From: Paracoccaceae bacterium
GTDB lineage: Bacteria > Pseudomonadota > Alphaproteobacteria > Rhodobacterales > Rhodobacteraceae
Direction of reading: 5' to 3'
Assembly: GCA_018223125.1 (NCBI GenBank)
Contig: JAAEZA010000005.1
Span: 1-64,000 of the forward strand
Length of the DNA stretch: 64,000 nt
Shown: positions 7,724 through 17,586 of the stretch, piece after piece
Layout: each line of letters opens with the position of its first letter
Numbering within the stretch: position 1 is the stretch's first letter
Made by a program: the position numbers and the translations under genes
The notes under the pieces: generated by a model
What the model was told of the DNA's origin: nothing
The model's database searches: none
What the model saw: only the letters and a program-made list of their open reading frames with translations

Positions 7724-9067
7724 ATGACTGTGGCAAAGACAGCCTCCGACTGGATTGAGCAAAACCCTGATGTAACCTCTGTGCAGGCCGGAACCTACGA
7801 TCTGAACGGCCAGCTCAGGGGAAAGCGGATGCCGATTTCCAGCCTTGAGAAAGTTCTGGACGGAAGTTTGCGAATGCCTCTTTCACTGGCTGTGGTGGAT
7901 GTCTGGGGTCACGACGTGGAAGAAAATGCACTGGTGTTTGAATCCGGCGACGGTGACGGATTATGCCTGCCGACAGAACGGGGCGTTACCCTGTCAAACC
8001 TTGGTGAGGAACCGGCCGCCTTCGTGCAGTTGATGTTCGCCAACGAGGACGGAACCCCGTTTCAGGCCGATCCCCGTCAGGCGCTGGCGGGCATCGTTCA
8101 GGACTACGCAGATCGCGGGCTGACCGTGGTTGTCGCCACAGAGCTGGAGTTTTACGTCACCGATCCCGGTTCGGATTTTGCTACCAGCCAGATGTCGGAC
8201 CGTGTTTCGGAAACCTATGCCACGGTGTCACTGGACGAACTGGACCATTTCGAACCCTTCCTGAACGAAGTCTACCGCCAGTGCGAGGAACAGGGCGTTC
8301 CCGCAGATGCGGCCATTTCGGAAAACGGCACAGGGCAGTTCGAGATCAACCTCAACCATGTGGCAGATCCGCTGCGCGCAGCAGACGATGCTATGATGTT
8401 TAAACGGATCGTGCGTGCGGTGGCGCGAAAGCACGAACGCTCGGCCACCTTTATGGCAAAACCCTTTGGCGACAGATCCGGCAGCGGTTTGCATGTGCAT
8501 TTTTCGGTTCTGGATGCACAGGGGAACAATATTTTCGCCAATGGCACAGAGGAAGGTTCGGATGCGTTGTTGTATGCCGTGGCCGGATTGCTGGATGCCA
8601 TGCCGGATTCCATGGCGATCTTTGCACCCCACATGAATTCCTACCGCCGCTTTGCCCCGATGAGCCACGCACCAAGCGCTGTGGCATGGGGATATGAAAA
8701 CCGCACCGTTGCCCTGCGCATACCGGGCGGACCGGATGAAGCCCGCCGGATCGAACACCGTGTGTCAGGTGCAGATGCAAATCCTTACCTTGTGATAGCC
8801 GCCATACTCGGCGCGGCGCTGCGCGGGATAGATCGCGCAAAACTGCCCCCTGCCCCGACAGCAGGAGACGGCTATGATCCCGACCTGCCACAGTTGCCCA
8901 AAGTCTGGGACAGCGCAGTGGACGCCTTCGCACAAAGCCCCCTGATTGCCGAAATCTTCGATCCGCTGCTGATTACCTCTTTCGTGCTGGCCAAACGGCA
9001 GGAAATGGCAAAATTCGCCGCCGAGGTGAGTGATTTTGAAATGCGCACCTATGTAGACGCTGTTTGA
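7724..9067 (+). CDS. glutamine synthetase family protein (gamma-glutamyl-amine ligase type)
   Basis: 447 residues from the ATG at 7724. An in-frame upstream extension to 7571 is not family-like and was rejected. Catalytic landmarks in order: ELEFYVTDP, ENGTGQFEINLNH (metal ligands), GSGLHVHFSV (His site), NSYRRFAP, then YENRTVALRIP and RIEHRVSGADANPYL. The last segment resembles gamma-glutamylputrescine synthetases (PuuA) more than nitrogen-assimilating GlnA, which also has an adenylylation loop not evident here. Expected reaction: ATP-dependent coupling of glutamate to an amine. The amine is not determinable. The divergent LysR protein is the likely regulator. Confidence 0.85.
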   Translation: MTVAKTASDWIEQNPDVTSVQAGTYDLNGQLRGKRMPISSLEKVLDGSLRMPLSLAVVDVWGHDVEENALVFESGDGDGLCLPTERGVTLSNLGEEPAAFVQLMFANEDGTPFQADPRQALAGIVQDYADRGLTVVVATELEFYVTDPGSDFATSQMSDRVSETYATVSLDELDHFEPFLNEVYRQCEEQGVPADAAISENGTGQFEINLNHVADPLRAADDAMMFKRIVRAVARKHERSATFMAKPFGDRSGSGLHVHFSVLDAQGNNIFANGTEEGSDALLYAVAGLLDAMPDSMAIFAPHMNSYRRFAPMSHAPSAVAWGYENRTVALRIPGGPDEARRIEHRVSGADANPYLVIAAILGAALRGIDRAKLPPAPTAGDGYDPDLPQLPKVWDSAVDAFAQSPLIAEIFDPLLITSFVLAKRQEMAKFAAEVSDFEMRTYVDAV

Positions 9068-9076
9068 CGAGCGCCC

Positions 9077-9113
9077 TGCCCCACCTATTTCAAAGGTTGG
9101 CCCTGTTGGGGCA
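9077..9113 (+). terminator. stem-loop after the glutamine synthetase family gene
   Basis: TGCCCCA (9077-9083) pairs with TGGGGCA (9107-9113), and an inner ACCT/AGGT pair extends it. There is no T-tract, so it may be a transcript-end or leader hairpin ahead of tspO. Confidence 0.4.
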
Positions 9114-9134
9114 TAACACGCGAAAGGGCTGAAA

Positions 9135-9602
9135 ATGGTTTCGGTAAGATCCAACCTCCTGTCACTTGCAGTTTTTGTCATTGGCGTGGTCGCCACCGGC
9201 GCATTGATCGGTGTCGCAACAGCGCCGGGTCCGTGGTTTGACACTTTGGTAAAACCTGCGTTCAATCCGCCTGCCTGGGTGTTCGGTCCGGTCTGGACCA
9301 CGCTTTACATCCTGATCGGGATAGCGGGCTGGCGCATCTGGCAGATTGATCGCAGCAGTCTCGCCATGAAATTGTGGTTCGCCCAAATGGTCCTGAACTT
9401 CGCATGGTCCCCCTTGTTCTTTGGTGCCCACCGTATGGATATTGCGCTTGGGGTGATCGTGCTGATGCTGATCGCGATTTTCGGATTTATTCTGACAACT
9501 TGGAACCGGGACCGGATTTCAGCGGTGCTCTTCCTGCCCTATGCCGCATGGGTCAGCTTTGCGACGCTGCTGAACGGGTCACTGCTGTATCTGAACCCGT
9601 GA
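9135..9602 (+). CDS. tspO: TspO/MBR family tryptophan-rich sensory protein
   Basis: 155 residues with five predicted membrane segments. Family motifs: KPAFNPPAWVFGPVWTTLYI near residues 38-57 and WFAQMVLNFAWSPLFFGAHR near 78-97. TspO proteins bind tetrapyrroles; in Rhodobacter TspO modulates pigment gene expression by affecting porphyrin efflux. No such genes are near here, so the role is taken from the family only. The stop overlaps the GTG start of the next gene. Confidence 0.92.
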   Translation: MVSVRSNLLSLAVFVIGVVATGALIGVATAPGPWFDTLVKPAFNPPAWVFGPVWTTLYILIGIAGWRIWQIDRSSLAMKLWFAQMVLNFAWSPLFFGAHRMDIALGVIVLMLIAIFGFILTTWNRDRISAVLFLPYAAWVSFATLLNGSLLYLNP

Positions 9603-10276
9603 GCGGTTCTTCTGAAAAACGCGCCCTTGTGGTCGGCGGCTCCGGTGGAATTGGCAGTGCACTGGCGCAAAAGCTGCGGGCGGATGGCTATGACGTGACC
9701 ACCCTGTCCCGCAGCGTGGATGGTTTTGACATAACGGATGAAGCCGCGGTCAAACAGGCGCTGGGCAGGCTTGATCCGCCCTATCACACGATTATTACCG
9801 CGACAGGGGCATTAACATCAGGAAACGCACATCCGGAGAAATCTTTAAAGGCGCTTGATCCCGAAACGCTCGCCGCGCAATTCGCAGTGAATGCGACCGG
9901 ACCGGCGCTGGTGCTGAAGCATGCAGAGCGCCTGCTGCCAAAGCGGGAACGTGCCGTATTTGCAGCCCTTTCGGCGCGGGTCGGCTCTATCGGGGATAAT
10001 AACCTTGGCGGCTGGTATTCCTACCGTGCCTCTAAAGCGGCGCTGAACCAGTTGATCCACACAGCAGCGATTGAACTGGGACGCAGCCACAAACAGGCGA
10101 TCTGTGTGGTGCTGCATCCGGGCACTGTGACCACCGCCTTTACCGAAAATTACCGCAACCACGCCTCAGTCCCTCCGCAAGACGCCGCTGCAAACCTGAT
10201 CAATGTGCTGAACGGGCTGACGCGCGAACAGACCGGACAATTCTTTGACTGGGCGGGGAAACCCGTACCGTGGTAA
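9599..10276 (+). CDS. SDR family NAD(P)-dependent oxidoreductase
   Basis: 225 residues from a GTG at 9599 that overlaps the tspO stop by 4 bases; the open frame extends further left, but only this start gives a normal Rossmann N-terminus (RALVVGGSGGIGSALAQKL, the GxxxGxG cofactor loop). Catalytic YxxxK is in WYSYRASKAALNQL near residue 140, and LHPGTVTT follows. It resembles the short C-factor/CsgA-like subfamily. Substrate unknown. Overlap implies translational coupling to tspO. Confidence 0.88.
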   Translation: MSGSSEKRALVVGGSGGIGSALAQKLRADGYDVTTLSRSVDGFDITDEAAVKQALGRLDPPYHTIITATGALTSGNAHPEKSLKALDPETLAAQFAVNATGPALVLKHAERLLPKRERAVFAALSARVGSIGDNNLGGWYSYRASKAALNQLIHTAAIELGRSHKQAICVVLHPGTVTTAFTENYRNHASVPPQDAAANLINVLNGLTREQTGQFFDWAGKPVPW

Positions 10277-10403
10277 ACAGACCGAACTTGCGGCCTGTTG
10301 CTTATTCTGAAAGCGTGGCTTGCCTTTTCCGATTCGCGGGCGTATATCCACATCAACAGCGGTAAGACTGGCCTCCAACCCCAGACTTCCATCGGATTTC
10401 ACG

Positions 10404-10426
10404 ACGGGCCGCGCGCCCGTTTTTTT
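10404..10426 (+). terminator. intrinsic terminator upstream of rimP
   Basis: ACGGGC-CGCGC-GCCCGT followed by six further T residues, a textbook intrinsic terminator, 50 bases before the rimP ATG. It either ends the tspO-SDR transcript or acts as an attenuator in the leader of the rimP-nusA-infB operon. Confidence 0.75.
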
Positions 10427-10475
10427 GTGCCTGACACATCCTGTGCCCGACACTGTAACCTGAGGGACCATATCC

Positions 10476-11039
10476 ATGTCTGATCTGATCGCGAAAGCGG
10501 CCATCGACAAACGATTGGCAGAAATTGTACAGCCCGTGATCGAGGATCTCGGGTATGAACTGGTGCGCCTGCGCCTGATGAGCGGCAAGCAAACCATCCT
10601 GCAAATCATGGCCGAACGCCCCGAAGGTGGCATCGAGGTGGATGATTGTGCCAAGATTTCTACCGAACTCTCTGCTATCCTTGACGTGGAAGACCCGATT
10701 GACGGGGATTACGCGCTGGAAGTGTCGAGCCCCGGTATCGACCGCCCCCTGACGCGCCTGAAGGATTTCGACGTTTGGGAAGGCTATGAAGCCAAGATCG
10801 AAACCAGCGAGCTGATCGACGGCCAGCGCCGCTTTAAAGGCGAATTGCGCGGGACACAGGACGGCGAAGTGCTGATCGAGATCCCGCAAGGCATCATCGG
10901 TCTGCAATTCGACTGGCTGTCCGACGCCAAGCTGGTTCTCAGCGATGCGTTGATCGCAGAAAGTTTAAAAGCCCGCAAAGACGGTGGGCTGGATGAAAGC
11001 AAGTTTGACGATATTGAAACCGAAGAGGACGCGTCATGA
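10476..11039 (+). CDS. rimP: ribosome maturation factor RimP
   Basis: 187 residues, cytosolic, needed for maturation of the 30S subunit. Family motifs: [49 protein letters not shown]. The acidic C-terminal tail ([14 protein letters not shown]) is extra to the core. Its stop overlaps the nusA start by 4 bases (ATGA). First gene of the conserved rimP-nusA-ylxR-infB operon. Confidence 0.95.
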   Translation: MSDLIAKAAIDKRLAEIVQPVIEDLGYELVRLRLMSGKQTILQIMAERPEGGIEVDDCAKISTELSAILDVEDPIDGDYALEVSSPGIDRPLTRLKDFDVWEGYEAKIETSELIDGQRRFKGELRGTQDGEVLIEIPQGIIGLQFDWLSDAKLVLSDALIAESLKARKDGGLDESKFDDIETEEDAS

Positions 11040-12661
11040 GCATTACCAGTGCGAACCGTTTGGAGTTGTTGCAAATCGCTGATGCGGTTGCCCGCGAAAA
11101 AATGATCGACCCGGATCTGGTGCTGCAGGCGATGGAAGAATCCTACGCCAAAGCCGCCAAATCGAAATACGGCCCCGAACTGGACATCCGCGCCAAGATC
11201 GACCGTAAATCCGGCGAACTGGAAATGACCCGCGTGCGCGAAGTCGTGGCCGAGGTTGAAAACCACTTCACCGAAATGACCGTAGAAGAGGCCCGCGCCC
11301 ATCTGGACAACCCCGAAGTGGGCGACTGGGTGATCGACGATCTGCCGCCAATGGATTTCGGCCGGATCGCTGCGCAATCTGCAAAACAGGTTATCCTGCA
11401 AAAAGTGCGCGAAGCCGAGCGCGAGCGCCAGTACGACGAATTCAAAGACCGCGAAGGCACGATCATCAACGGTCTGGTCAAACGTGTGGAATACGGCAAC
11501 GTGATTGTAGACGTGGGCCGCGGTGAAGCCGTGCTGCGTCGCGATCAGTTGATCAACCGCGAATTGTTCCGCAACGGCGACCGCATTCGCGCCTACATCA
11601 AGGAAGTCCGCTCTGAAATGCGCGGCCCGCAAATCTTCCTCAGCCGCACCTGCCCCGAATTCATGGCAGAGCTGTTCAAAATGGAAGTTCCGGAAATCTA
11701 TGATGGTATCATCGAAATCAAGGCCGTCGCCCGTGATCCGGGTTCCCGTGCCAAGATCGGTGTGATCTCTTTTGACAACTCCATTGATCCGGTTGGTGCC
11801 TGTGTTGGTATGCGCGGCAGCCGCGTGCAGGCTGTTGTGAACGAACTGCAGGGCGAAAAGATCGACATCATCCCGTGGAACGACGATGCGCCGACCTTCC
11901 TTGTGAACGCGCTGCAACCGGCAGAAGTGTCCAAGGTTGTTCTGGACGACGATGCAGAGCGGATCGAGGTTGTTGTACCGGACGATCAACTGTCGCTGGC
12001 CATCGGCCGTCGCGGTCAGAACGTGCGTCTGGCCAGCCAGCTGACCGGTCTGGACATCGACATCATGACCGAAGCCGAAGAATCCGAGCGCCGTCAGAAA
12101 GAATTCGAAGAACGTTCCAAACTGTTCATGGACACCATGAACGTGGACGAAGTTGTTGCACAGCTTCTGGTTTCCGAAGGCTTTGCCACGCTGGAAGAAG
12201 TGGCCTACATCGAAATCGACGAACTTCTGTCGATTGAAGGCTTTGATCAGGATACAGCCGAAGAATTGCAGGCCCGTGCCCGTGAATCTCTGGATGAAAT
12301 CAACGCCAAGGCCCTTGAAGAAGCCAAGGAACTGGGTGTTGAACAGTCCCTTATCGACTTTGAAGGCCTGACACCGCAGATGATGGTTGCTCTGGCCAAG
12401 GACGGCGTAAAAACGCTGGAAGATTTTGCAACCTGTGCGGACTGGGAACTGGCCGGTGGTTACACCACAGTAGACGGCAAACGTGTGAAAGACGAAGGTC
12501 TGCTGGAAGCCTTCGACGTAAGCCTTGATGAAGCACAACAACTGGTGATGACAGCCCGCCTGATGCTGGGTTGGGTCACGGAAGAGCAACTTGCCGAAGA
12601 TGCGGCCGGCGATGAAGTCGAAGACGACGACGCCGAAACAGCCGGGGAGTCCGAAGTCTGA
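11036..12661 (+). CDS. nusA: transcription termination/antitermination protein NusA
   Basis: 541 residues. Domain order: N-terminal RNA-polymerase-binding domain ([16 protein letters not shown], to about residue 130), S1 domain ([27 protein letters not shown]), KH1/KH2 ([14 protein letters not shown] and [19 protein letters not shown]), then a C-terminal region with helix-hairpin-helix-like acidic repeats ([25 protein letters not shown]). It binds RNA polymerase and nascent RNA to control pausing and termination. The acidic tail ends [11 protein letters not shown]. Coupled to rimP. Confidence 0.97.
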   Translation: MSITSANRLELLQIADAVAREKMIDPDLVLQAMEESYAKAAKSKYGPELDIRAKIDRKSGELEMTRVREVVAEVENHFTEMTVEEARAHLDNPEVGDWVIDDLPPMDFGRIAAQSAKQVILQKVREAERERQYDEFKDREGTIINGLVKRVEYGNVIVDVGRGEAVLRRDQLINRELFRNGDRIRAYIKEVRSEMRGPQIFLSRTCPEFMAELFKMEVPEIYDGIIEIKAVARDPGSRAKIGVISFDNSIDPVGACVGMRGSRVQAVVNELQGEKIDIIPWNDDAPTFLVNALQPAEVSKVVLDDDAERIEVVVPDDQLSLAIGRRGQNVRLASQLTGLDIDIMTEAEESERRQKEFEERSKLFMDTMNVDEVVAQLLVSEGFATLEEVAYIEIDELLSIEGFDQDTAEELQARARESLDEINAKALEEAKELGVEQSLIDFEGLTPQMMVALAKDGVKTLEDFATCADWELAGGYTTVDGKRVKDEGLLEAFDVSLDEAQQLVMTARLMLGWVTEEQLAEDAAGDEVEDDDAETAGESEV

Positions 12662-12679
12662 TGCTTCAGACTTCGGGAT

Positions 12680-13327
12680 ATGCCATTGGGTCGCGCTGGA
12701 CGAAAGACACAAACCGATGAAACCACCCGCCGCTGTATAGCGACGGGAGAGGTTCAGCCCTGCAAAGGGCTCATTCGGTTTGTGCTCTCGCCGGACGACA
12801 CAGTAACTCCCGATCTGGCCGAACGTCTTCCGGGACGGGGCATGTGGGTCAGCGCAGAGCGGTCTGCGCTGGAACTCGCTATTAAGAAAAATCTGTTCTC
12901 AAGGGCAGCCAAAGCACGGGCAACCGTGCCTGACGGCTTGCTGGAATTGTTGGAACAGCTTCTGGTTCAGCGGCTTGTGGACCTGATTTCCCTTGCCCGC
13001 AGGGGTGGAAATGCTATTTGTGGGTTTGAAAAGACCAAAGGCGCGCTAATCTCCGAAGCTGCCTTGGTTCTGTTGCAGTCAAATGACGGCTCGGAATCCC
13101 AAAAGCGCAAGCTTCGCCCGCCAATCGGCCAGAATACCTATATTTCCTGCCTGACAGCCGCCGAATTGGGTTTGGCTTTTGGGCGCGACTATGTGATACA
13201 TGCGGCGCTTGTCGGCGGGGGTTTGACAAAATCGGTCAAACGCGATGCGGCAAGGCTTGCCGGACTACGCGGCAGGGATGCCATAACAGAGGCAATACAG
13301 CCGGACGCACCGGCGGTGAAAGGTTAA
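12680..13327 (+). CDS. YlxR family RNA-binding protein with L7Ae-like C-terminus
   Basis: 215 residues. The N-terminal YlxR/DUF448 domain is clear: RRCIATGEVQPCKGLIRFV and DLAERLPGRGMWVSAER. The C-terminal half (ISLARRGGNAICGFEKTKGA onward) resembles the L7Ae/L30e RNA-binding fold, a two-domain form frequent in alphaproteobacteria. Between nusA and infB, its standard place. Function is probably RNA or ribosome-linked; in Bacillus YlxR has been tied to RNase P and to gene regulation. A TTG two codons later is an alternative start. Confidence 0.88.
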   Translation: MPLGRAGRKTQTDETTRRCIATGEVQPCKGLIRFVLSPDDTVTPDLAERLPGRGMWVSAERSALELAIKKNLFSRAAKARATVPDGLLELLEQLLVQRLVDLISLARRGGNAICGFEKTKGALISEAALVLLQSNDGSESQKRKLRPPIGQNTYISCLTAAELGLAFGRDYVIHAALVGGGLTKSVKRDAARLAGLRGRDAITEAIQPDAPAVKG

Positions 13328-13333
13328 AGACGA

Positions 13334-15832
13334 ATGAGCGACGACGATAAAAAGCCATTGGGGTTGGGCGGTAGCCGACCATCTACAAGCCGAGTACGGC
13401 AAAGTTTTTCCCATGGGCGCAGTAAATCGGTTGTGGTCGAAAAGAAGCGCAAGCGCGTGATCGTACCGAAACCCGGTACATCCGGTGGCGGGTCCGGTGG
13501 TAAATCCGGCGGCGTGAACGCACCGGGCATTTCCGACGTGGAAATGGAGCGCCGCAAGAAGGCGTTGCTGGCGGCCAAGGCACAAGAAGCCGAGCGCGCT
13601 GCCAAAGAGGCAGAAGAAACCGCACGCCGTGAGGCAGAGCGGGACGAGCGCCGCCGTGAAAAAGAGGAAAAAGAGCGCGAGGAAGAAGAACGCGCTGCAC
13701 GTCTGCGCGCCAAGGAACAGGCCGAGAAGGAAGCCAAGGAAGCGGCGAACAAGCCGGCAGCCAAGGCAAAACCACAGGCCAAATCAGAAGACACTGTTGC
13801 TCCTGTCGATCCGGCGGCTGTGGAAGCTGCCGCAGCCAAGGCCCCTGCGAAAGGTCCGAAAAGGGACGACAAGGGTCCGGCACGCGCCGAAGAAAAGAAA
13901 CCGGCCCGTGGCAAGGGCGGCGACGACCGCCGCAGTTCCGGCAAGCTGACCATCAGTCAGGCCCTGTCGGGCCGCGAAGGCGGACGCCAGCGCTCTATGG
14001 CTGCGATGAAACGCGCGCAGGAGCGGGAACGCCGCAAGTCCATGGGCGGCAAGCAGGAGCGCGAAAAGATCATTCGCGACGTGCAGGTGCCTGAAGCGAT
14101 CACCGTTCAGGAACTGGCCAACCGCATGGCGGAAAAAACCGCTGCTGTTGTTAAGGCACTGATGACAAACGGCATTATGGCCACACAGAATCAGACAATC
14201 GACGCGGATACTGCGGAACTGATTGTTGAAGAGTTCGGCCACAAAGTGGTGCGTGTGTCTGATGCCGACGTTGAAGAAGCGATCATCACTGTCGAAGACA
14301 AGGAAGAAGATCTGGAACCACGCGCCCCTGTGATCACCATCATGGGCCACGTTGACCACGGTAAAACGTCGGTGCTTGACGCGATCCGCAAAACCAACGT
14401 TGTGTCCGGTGAAGCCGGCGGCATCACCCAGCATATCGGTGCCTATCAGATCACAACCGATGACGGCACATTGCTGTCCTTCCTGGATACACCGGGCCAC
14501 GCAGCCTTTACGTCCATGCGGGCACGGGGTGCACAGGTCACGGATATCGTGGTTCTGGTTGTTGCCGCTGATGACAGCGTCATGCCCCAGACGATCGAAG
14601 CGATCCACCACGCCCACGCGGCCGAAGTACCGATGATCGTTGCCATCAACAAAATGGACAAACCCGGTGCGGACCCTGATGCGGTTCGTGCGGAACTTCT
14701 GCGTCACGAAGTGATCGTGGAGGCCATGTCCGGTGAGGTTCAGGATGTGGAAATGTCCGCGCTGAAAGGCGAAGGTCTTGATAAACTGCTCGAAGCGATC
14801 TCGCTTCAATCCGAACTGCTGGAACTGAAGGCCAACCCGAACCGCAACGCCGAAGGCGCTGTGATCGAGGCGAAGCTGGATGTTGGCCGCGGCCCTGTTG
14901 CCACGGTTCTGGTACAAAACGGTACGCTGCGCAAAGGCGATATCTTCGTTGTAGGTGAGCAATACGGTAAGGTCCGTGCGCTGATCAACGATAAGGGCGA
15001 ACGTGTAGACGAAGCCGGACCATCTGTTCCTGTAGAGGTTCTGGGTCTGAACGGTGCGCCGGAAGCCGGTGACGTTCTGAACGTTGTGTCGAGCGAATCC
15101 GAAGCCCGCGAAATTGCGGATTACCGGATCAGCGCCGCCAAGGACAAAAAAGCCGCTGCTGGCGCCGGTACAACACTGGACCAGCTGCTGGCCAAAGCCA
15201 AAGCAGACGAAAACGTGTCCGAACTGCCAATTCTGGTAAAAGCGGACGTACAGGGTTCTGCCGAAGCGATTGTTCAGGCGATGGAAAAAGTCGGCAACGA
15301 AGAAGTCCGCGTGCGGGTGCTGCACTCCGGTGTTGGCGCCATCACCGAAAGCGACGTGACACTGGCCGAAGCTTCCGGCGCGCCGATCATCGGCTTTAAC
15401 GTGCGGGCCAATGCACCGGCACGGAACAGTGCCAACCAGAAGGGCGTGGAAATCCGCTACTATTCCATCATCTACGATCTGGTGGACGATGTGAAAGCGG
15501 CCGCCTCCGGCTTGCTGTCTGCCGAGATCAAGGAAACCTTCATCGGTTACGCAACCATCAAGGAGGTCTTCAAGATTTCCGGTACGGGCAAGATTGCCGG
15601 TTGTGAAGTCACCGAAGGGGTTGCCCGCCGCGACGCCGGTGTGCGCCTGCTGCGCGACAACGTTGTGATCCACGAAGGCAAACTGAAAACCCTGAAACGC
15701 TTTAAGGATGAAGTGAAGGAAGTTCAGGGCGGTCAGGAATGTGGTATGGCCTTTGAAAACTACGAGGATATCCGCGAAGGTGACGTGATCGAGATCTTTG
15801 AAACAGAAGAAATCGAACGCAAACTGGATTAA
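13334..15832 (+). CDS. infB: translation initiation factor IF-2
   Basis: 832 residues. The first 240 are low-complexity and charged, rich in Lys/Glu/Ala/Arg, and probably coiled-coil. An IF2 N-terminal subdomain ([20 protein letters not shown]) comes before the GTPase domain. G motifs: GHVDHGKT (G1, about residue 337), [10 protein letters not shown] (G2), DTPGHAAF (G3), NKMDKPGAD (G4). C-terminal domains end in [13 protein letters not shown]. It brings fMet-tRNA to the 30S subunit. The start follows ylxR by 6 bases. A strong terminator follows. Confidence 0.97.
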   Translation: MSDDDKKPLGLGGSRPSTSRVRQSFSHGRSKSVVVEKKRKRVIVPKPGTSGGGSGGKSGGVNAPGISDVEMERRKKALLAAKAQEAERAAKEAEETARREAERDERRREKEEKEREEEERAARLRAKEQAEKEAKEAANKPAAKAKPQAKSEDTVAPVDPAAVEAAAAKAPAKGPKRDDKGPARAEEKKPARGKGGDDRRSSGKLTISQALSGREGGRQRSMAAMKRAQERERRKSMGGKQEREKIIRDVQVPEAITVQELANRMAEKTAAVVKALMTNGIMATQNQTIDADTAELIVEEFGHKVVRVSDADVEEAIITVEDKEEDLEPRAPVITIMGHVDHGKTSVLDAIRKTNVVSGEAGGITQHIGAYQITTDDGTLLSFLDTPGHAAFTSMRARGAQVTDIVVLVVAADDSVMPQTIEAIHHAHAAEVPMIVAINKMDKPGADPDAVRAELLRHEVIVEAMSGEVQDVEMSALKGEGLDKLLEAISLQSELLELKANPNRNAEGAVIEAKLDVGRGPVATVLVQNGTLRKGDIFVVGEQYGKVRALINDKGERVDEAGPSVPVEVLGLNGAPEAGDVLNVVSSESEAREIADYRISAAKDKKAAAGAGTTLDQLLAKAKADENVSELPILVKADVQGSAEAIVQAMEKVGNEEVRVRVLHSGVGAITESDVTLAEASGAPIIGFNVRANAPARNSANQKGVEIRYYSIIYDLVDDVKAAASGLLSAEIKETFIGYATIKEVFKISGTGKIAGCEVTEGVARRDAGVRLLRDNVVIHEGKLKTLKRFKDEVKEVQGGQECGMAFENYEDIREGDVIEIFETEEIERKLD

Positions 15833-15849
15833 TCCGGACCCGTTTCGGC

Positions 15850-15879
15850 AAAAGGGCGCGCGCAAGCTGCGCCCTTTTT
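15850..15879 (+). terminator. intrinsic terminator of the rimP-infB operon
   Basis: AAAAGGGCGC (15850-15859) pairs with GCGCCCTTTT (15869-15878) around a 9-base loop, ending in a T-tract, 18 bases after the infB stop. Confidence 0.85.
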
Positions 15880-15910
15880 CGTTTGGGCTGGCCATCGGAG
15901 CCTCCGGCGG

Positions 15911-15934
15911 GGATATTTGAAACCAGAAGAAGAA
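15911..15934 (+). repeat. short interspersed motif, copy 2
   Basis: GGATATTTGAAACCAGAAGA, followed by AGAA, resembles the copy at 933-957. Here the purine-rich end (AGAAGAAGAA) lies just before two possible hslV start codons and could assist ribosome binding. Confidence 0.4.
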
Positions 15935-15945
15935 TGGTGACACAG

Positions 15946-16503
15946 ATGAGCGACGATAAATTTCCAGGCTGGCACGGCACAACGATTGTCGGCGTGCGCA
16001 AGGGTGGTGAAGTGGTTCTGGCAGGCGACGGTCAGGTTTCACTGGGTCAGACGGTGATTAAAGGCAGCGCGCGCAAGGTACGCCGGATTTCACCGGGCGG
16101 TCATGACGTGGTGTGCGGCTTTGCAGGGTCTACGGCCGATGCCTTCACCCTCTTGGAACGGCTTGAGGCAAAGCTTGAAGCTTCTCCCGGACAGCTGGCA
16201 AAAGCCTCTGTCGAGCTGGCAAAGGACTGGCGCATGGATAAGTACCTGCGCAATCTGGAGGCTATGTTGATTGTCACGGACGGTTCGGATCTGTTTGTGA
16301 TTACCGGTGCCGGAGATGTTCTGGAGCCGGAAAACGATGTGGCGGCGATTGGTTCGGGCGGAAATTTTGCACTGGCTGCGGCGCGGGCCATGGCCGATAG
16401 CGATAAATCCGCCGAAGAAGTGGCACGCCGTGCCTTGGAGATCGCAGCCGAGATCTGCGTCTACACAAACGGCAATATGACGGTTGAGAAGATCTCTAAA
16501 TGA
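15946..16503 (+). CDS. hslV: ATP-dependent protease subunit HslV
   Basis: 185 residues from the ATG at 15946. An ATG at 15934 and a longer in-frame extension are possible, but [17 protein letters not shown] matches the usual alphaproteobacterial N-terminus. The catalytic Thr becomes N-terminal after processing ([10 protein letters not shown]). Other proteasome-beta-like marks are [29 protein letters not shown] and [15 protein letters not shown]. It forms the proteolytic core of the HslUV complex. Its stop overlaps the next start by 4 bases. Confidence 0.95.
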   Translation: MSDDKFPGWHGTTIVGVRKGGEVVLAGDGQVSLGQTVIKGSARKVRRISPGGHDVVCGFAGSTADAFTLLERLEAKLEASPGQLAKASVELAKDWRMDKYLRNLEAMLIVTDGSDLFVITGAGDVLEPENDVAAIGSGGNFALAAARAMADSDKSAEEVARRALEIAAEICVYTNGNMTVEKISK

Positions 16504-17570
16504 GCGTGACGAGCGACGACTTACGCGCAGCAGTCGGTGCCGGTGTGATCACCGAGGCGCAGGCCGCGACCTTGGCGCAGCTTTCAGACGAACGTCAGGG
16601 CTATCGTGAAGCACGGGCGCTGGTAGATGAGCCTTTCGAATTGTTTAAAGGTTTCAACGAGATATTCATCGTTGTGGGCCTTTCTATTCTCTACTCCGGC
16701 TGGACAACGGTTGTCGGGATAAGCGTAGCCGACGCTGGAAATGCCAGCCTGTTTGCGGTTCTTCTGGCGCTGCTGCAAATGGCATTTCTGCTTCCGCTGA
16801 CCCAGTATTTCACCGTAAAGCGGCGCATGATCGCACCCTCCATCCTGCTGAGCATCTTCATGGCGGTCGGCGGTTTCCAGATGGGTTTCGGGCTGGCCAA
16901 CGGCTCCGGCCTGTCAGAGATCAGAGGCTTTGCGATGGCTTCCGGTTTCACTGCGGTTGTGATGGGCCTTTACTGGTGGAAGTTCCGCATTCCTTTCTCA
17001 CTCCTCCTTGCAGCCCTTGGCGTGTTCGGGGCGGCAATTGGAATGGTGCAGGGGCCGGACAGCAGCCTGAACAGCCCCTATGACCTGTTTCTGCTCTCGA
17101 CCGGATCAACGGAAAGCCTGATCACCATCACACTCGGACTGATCGCGTTTGCCATTGCCCTGCGCTTTGACATGAGCGACCCGCATCGGGTGACGCGACG
17201 CTCTGCCAACGGCTTTTGGCTGAACGTTCTGGCAGCGCCCGCAATTGTGAATTCTGTGGCATTAACACTGTACAGCAACGGCAGCATTCTTTCGATGGCG
17301 CTGCTGTTCCTGTTTCTTGTGCTGATGGCCGCTGTGGCGATCGTCATCGACCGGCGCTCTTTCCTGATATCCGGCATCGGCTATATGATTGCACTGGTGT
17401 TTACAGTGCTTGAGAGCGCGTTTGGCCTTGTCATGCTGCTGGTCGGACTGGGGCTGGTGCTGCTGGGTGCCAACTGGTCGCCCTTGCGATGTTGGCTGTT
17501 GAACAAATTGCCCCATTTCAAGGGCAAGGACAGATTGCCCCCGTGGCAGAAAAACGAAGTGGCAGATTGA
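16500..17570 (+). CDS. polytopic membrane protein of unknown function between hslV and hslU
   Basis: 356 residues, not recognised as an enzyme or transporter. A soluble N-terminus of about 55 residues ([20 protein letters not shown]) resembles the short helical start of DUF2157-type membrane proteins. Roughly nine or ten hydrophobic segments follow, and the tail is basic ([21 protein letters not shown]). It overlaps hslV by 4 bases and precedes hslU by 16, so it should be co-expressed with the protease. No catalytic motif is seen. Confidence 0.75.
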   Translation: MSVTSDDLRAAVGAGVITEAQAATLAQLSDERQGYREARALVDEPFELFKGFNEIFIVVGLSILYSGWTTVVGISVADAGNASLFAVLLALLQMAFLLPLTQYFTVKRRMIAPSILLSIFMAVGGFQMGFGLANGSGLSEIRGFAMASGFTAVVMGLYWWKFRIPFSLLLAALGVFGAAIGMVQGPDSSLNSPYDLFLLSTGSTESLITITLGLIAFAIALRFDMSDPHRVTRRSANGFWLNVLAAPAIVNSVALTLYSNGSILSMALLFLFLVLMAAVAIVIDRRSFLISGIGYMIALVFTVLESAFGLVMLLVGLGLVLLGANWSPLRCWLLNKLPHFKGKDRLPPWQKNEVAD

Positions 17571-17586
17571 AGAAGGCGACGCGTAA

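Noticed and set aside
10345-10420. tRNA-Trp-like tract with CCTCCAACC flanked by CTGG and CCAG
   Set aside because: No acceptor, D or T arm can be formed; resemblance is limited to an anticodon-like loop.
13784-16042. Long open frame antisense to infB
   Set aside because: Lies over a certain gene, has no family resemblance and reflects GC-rich codon bias.
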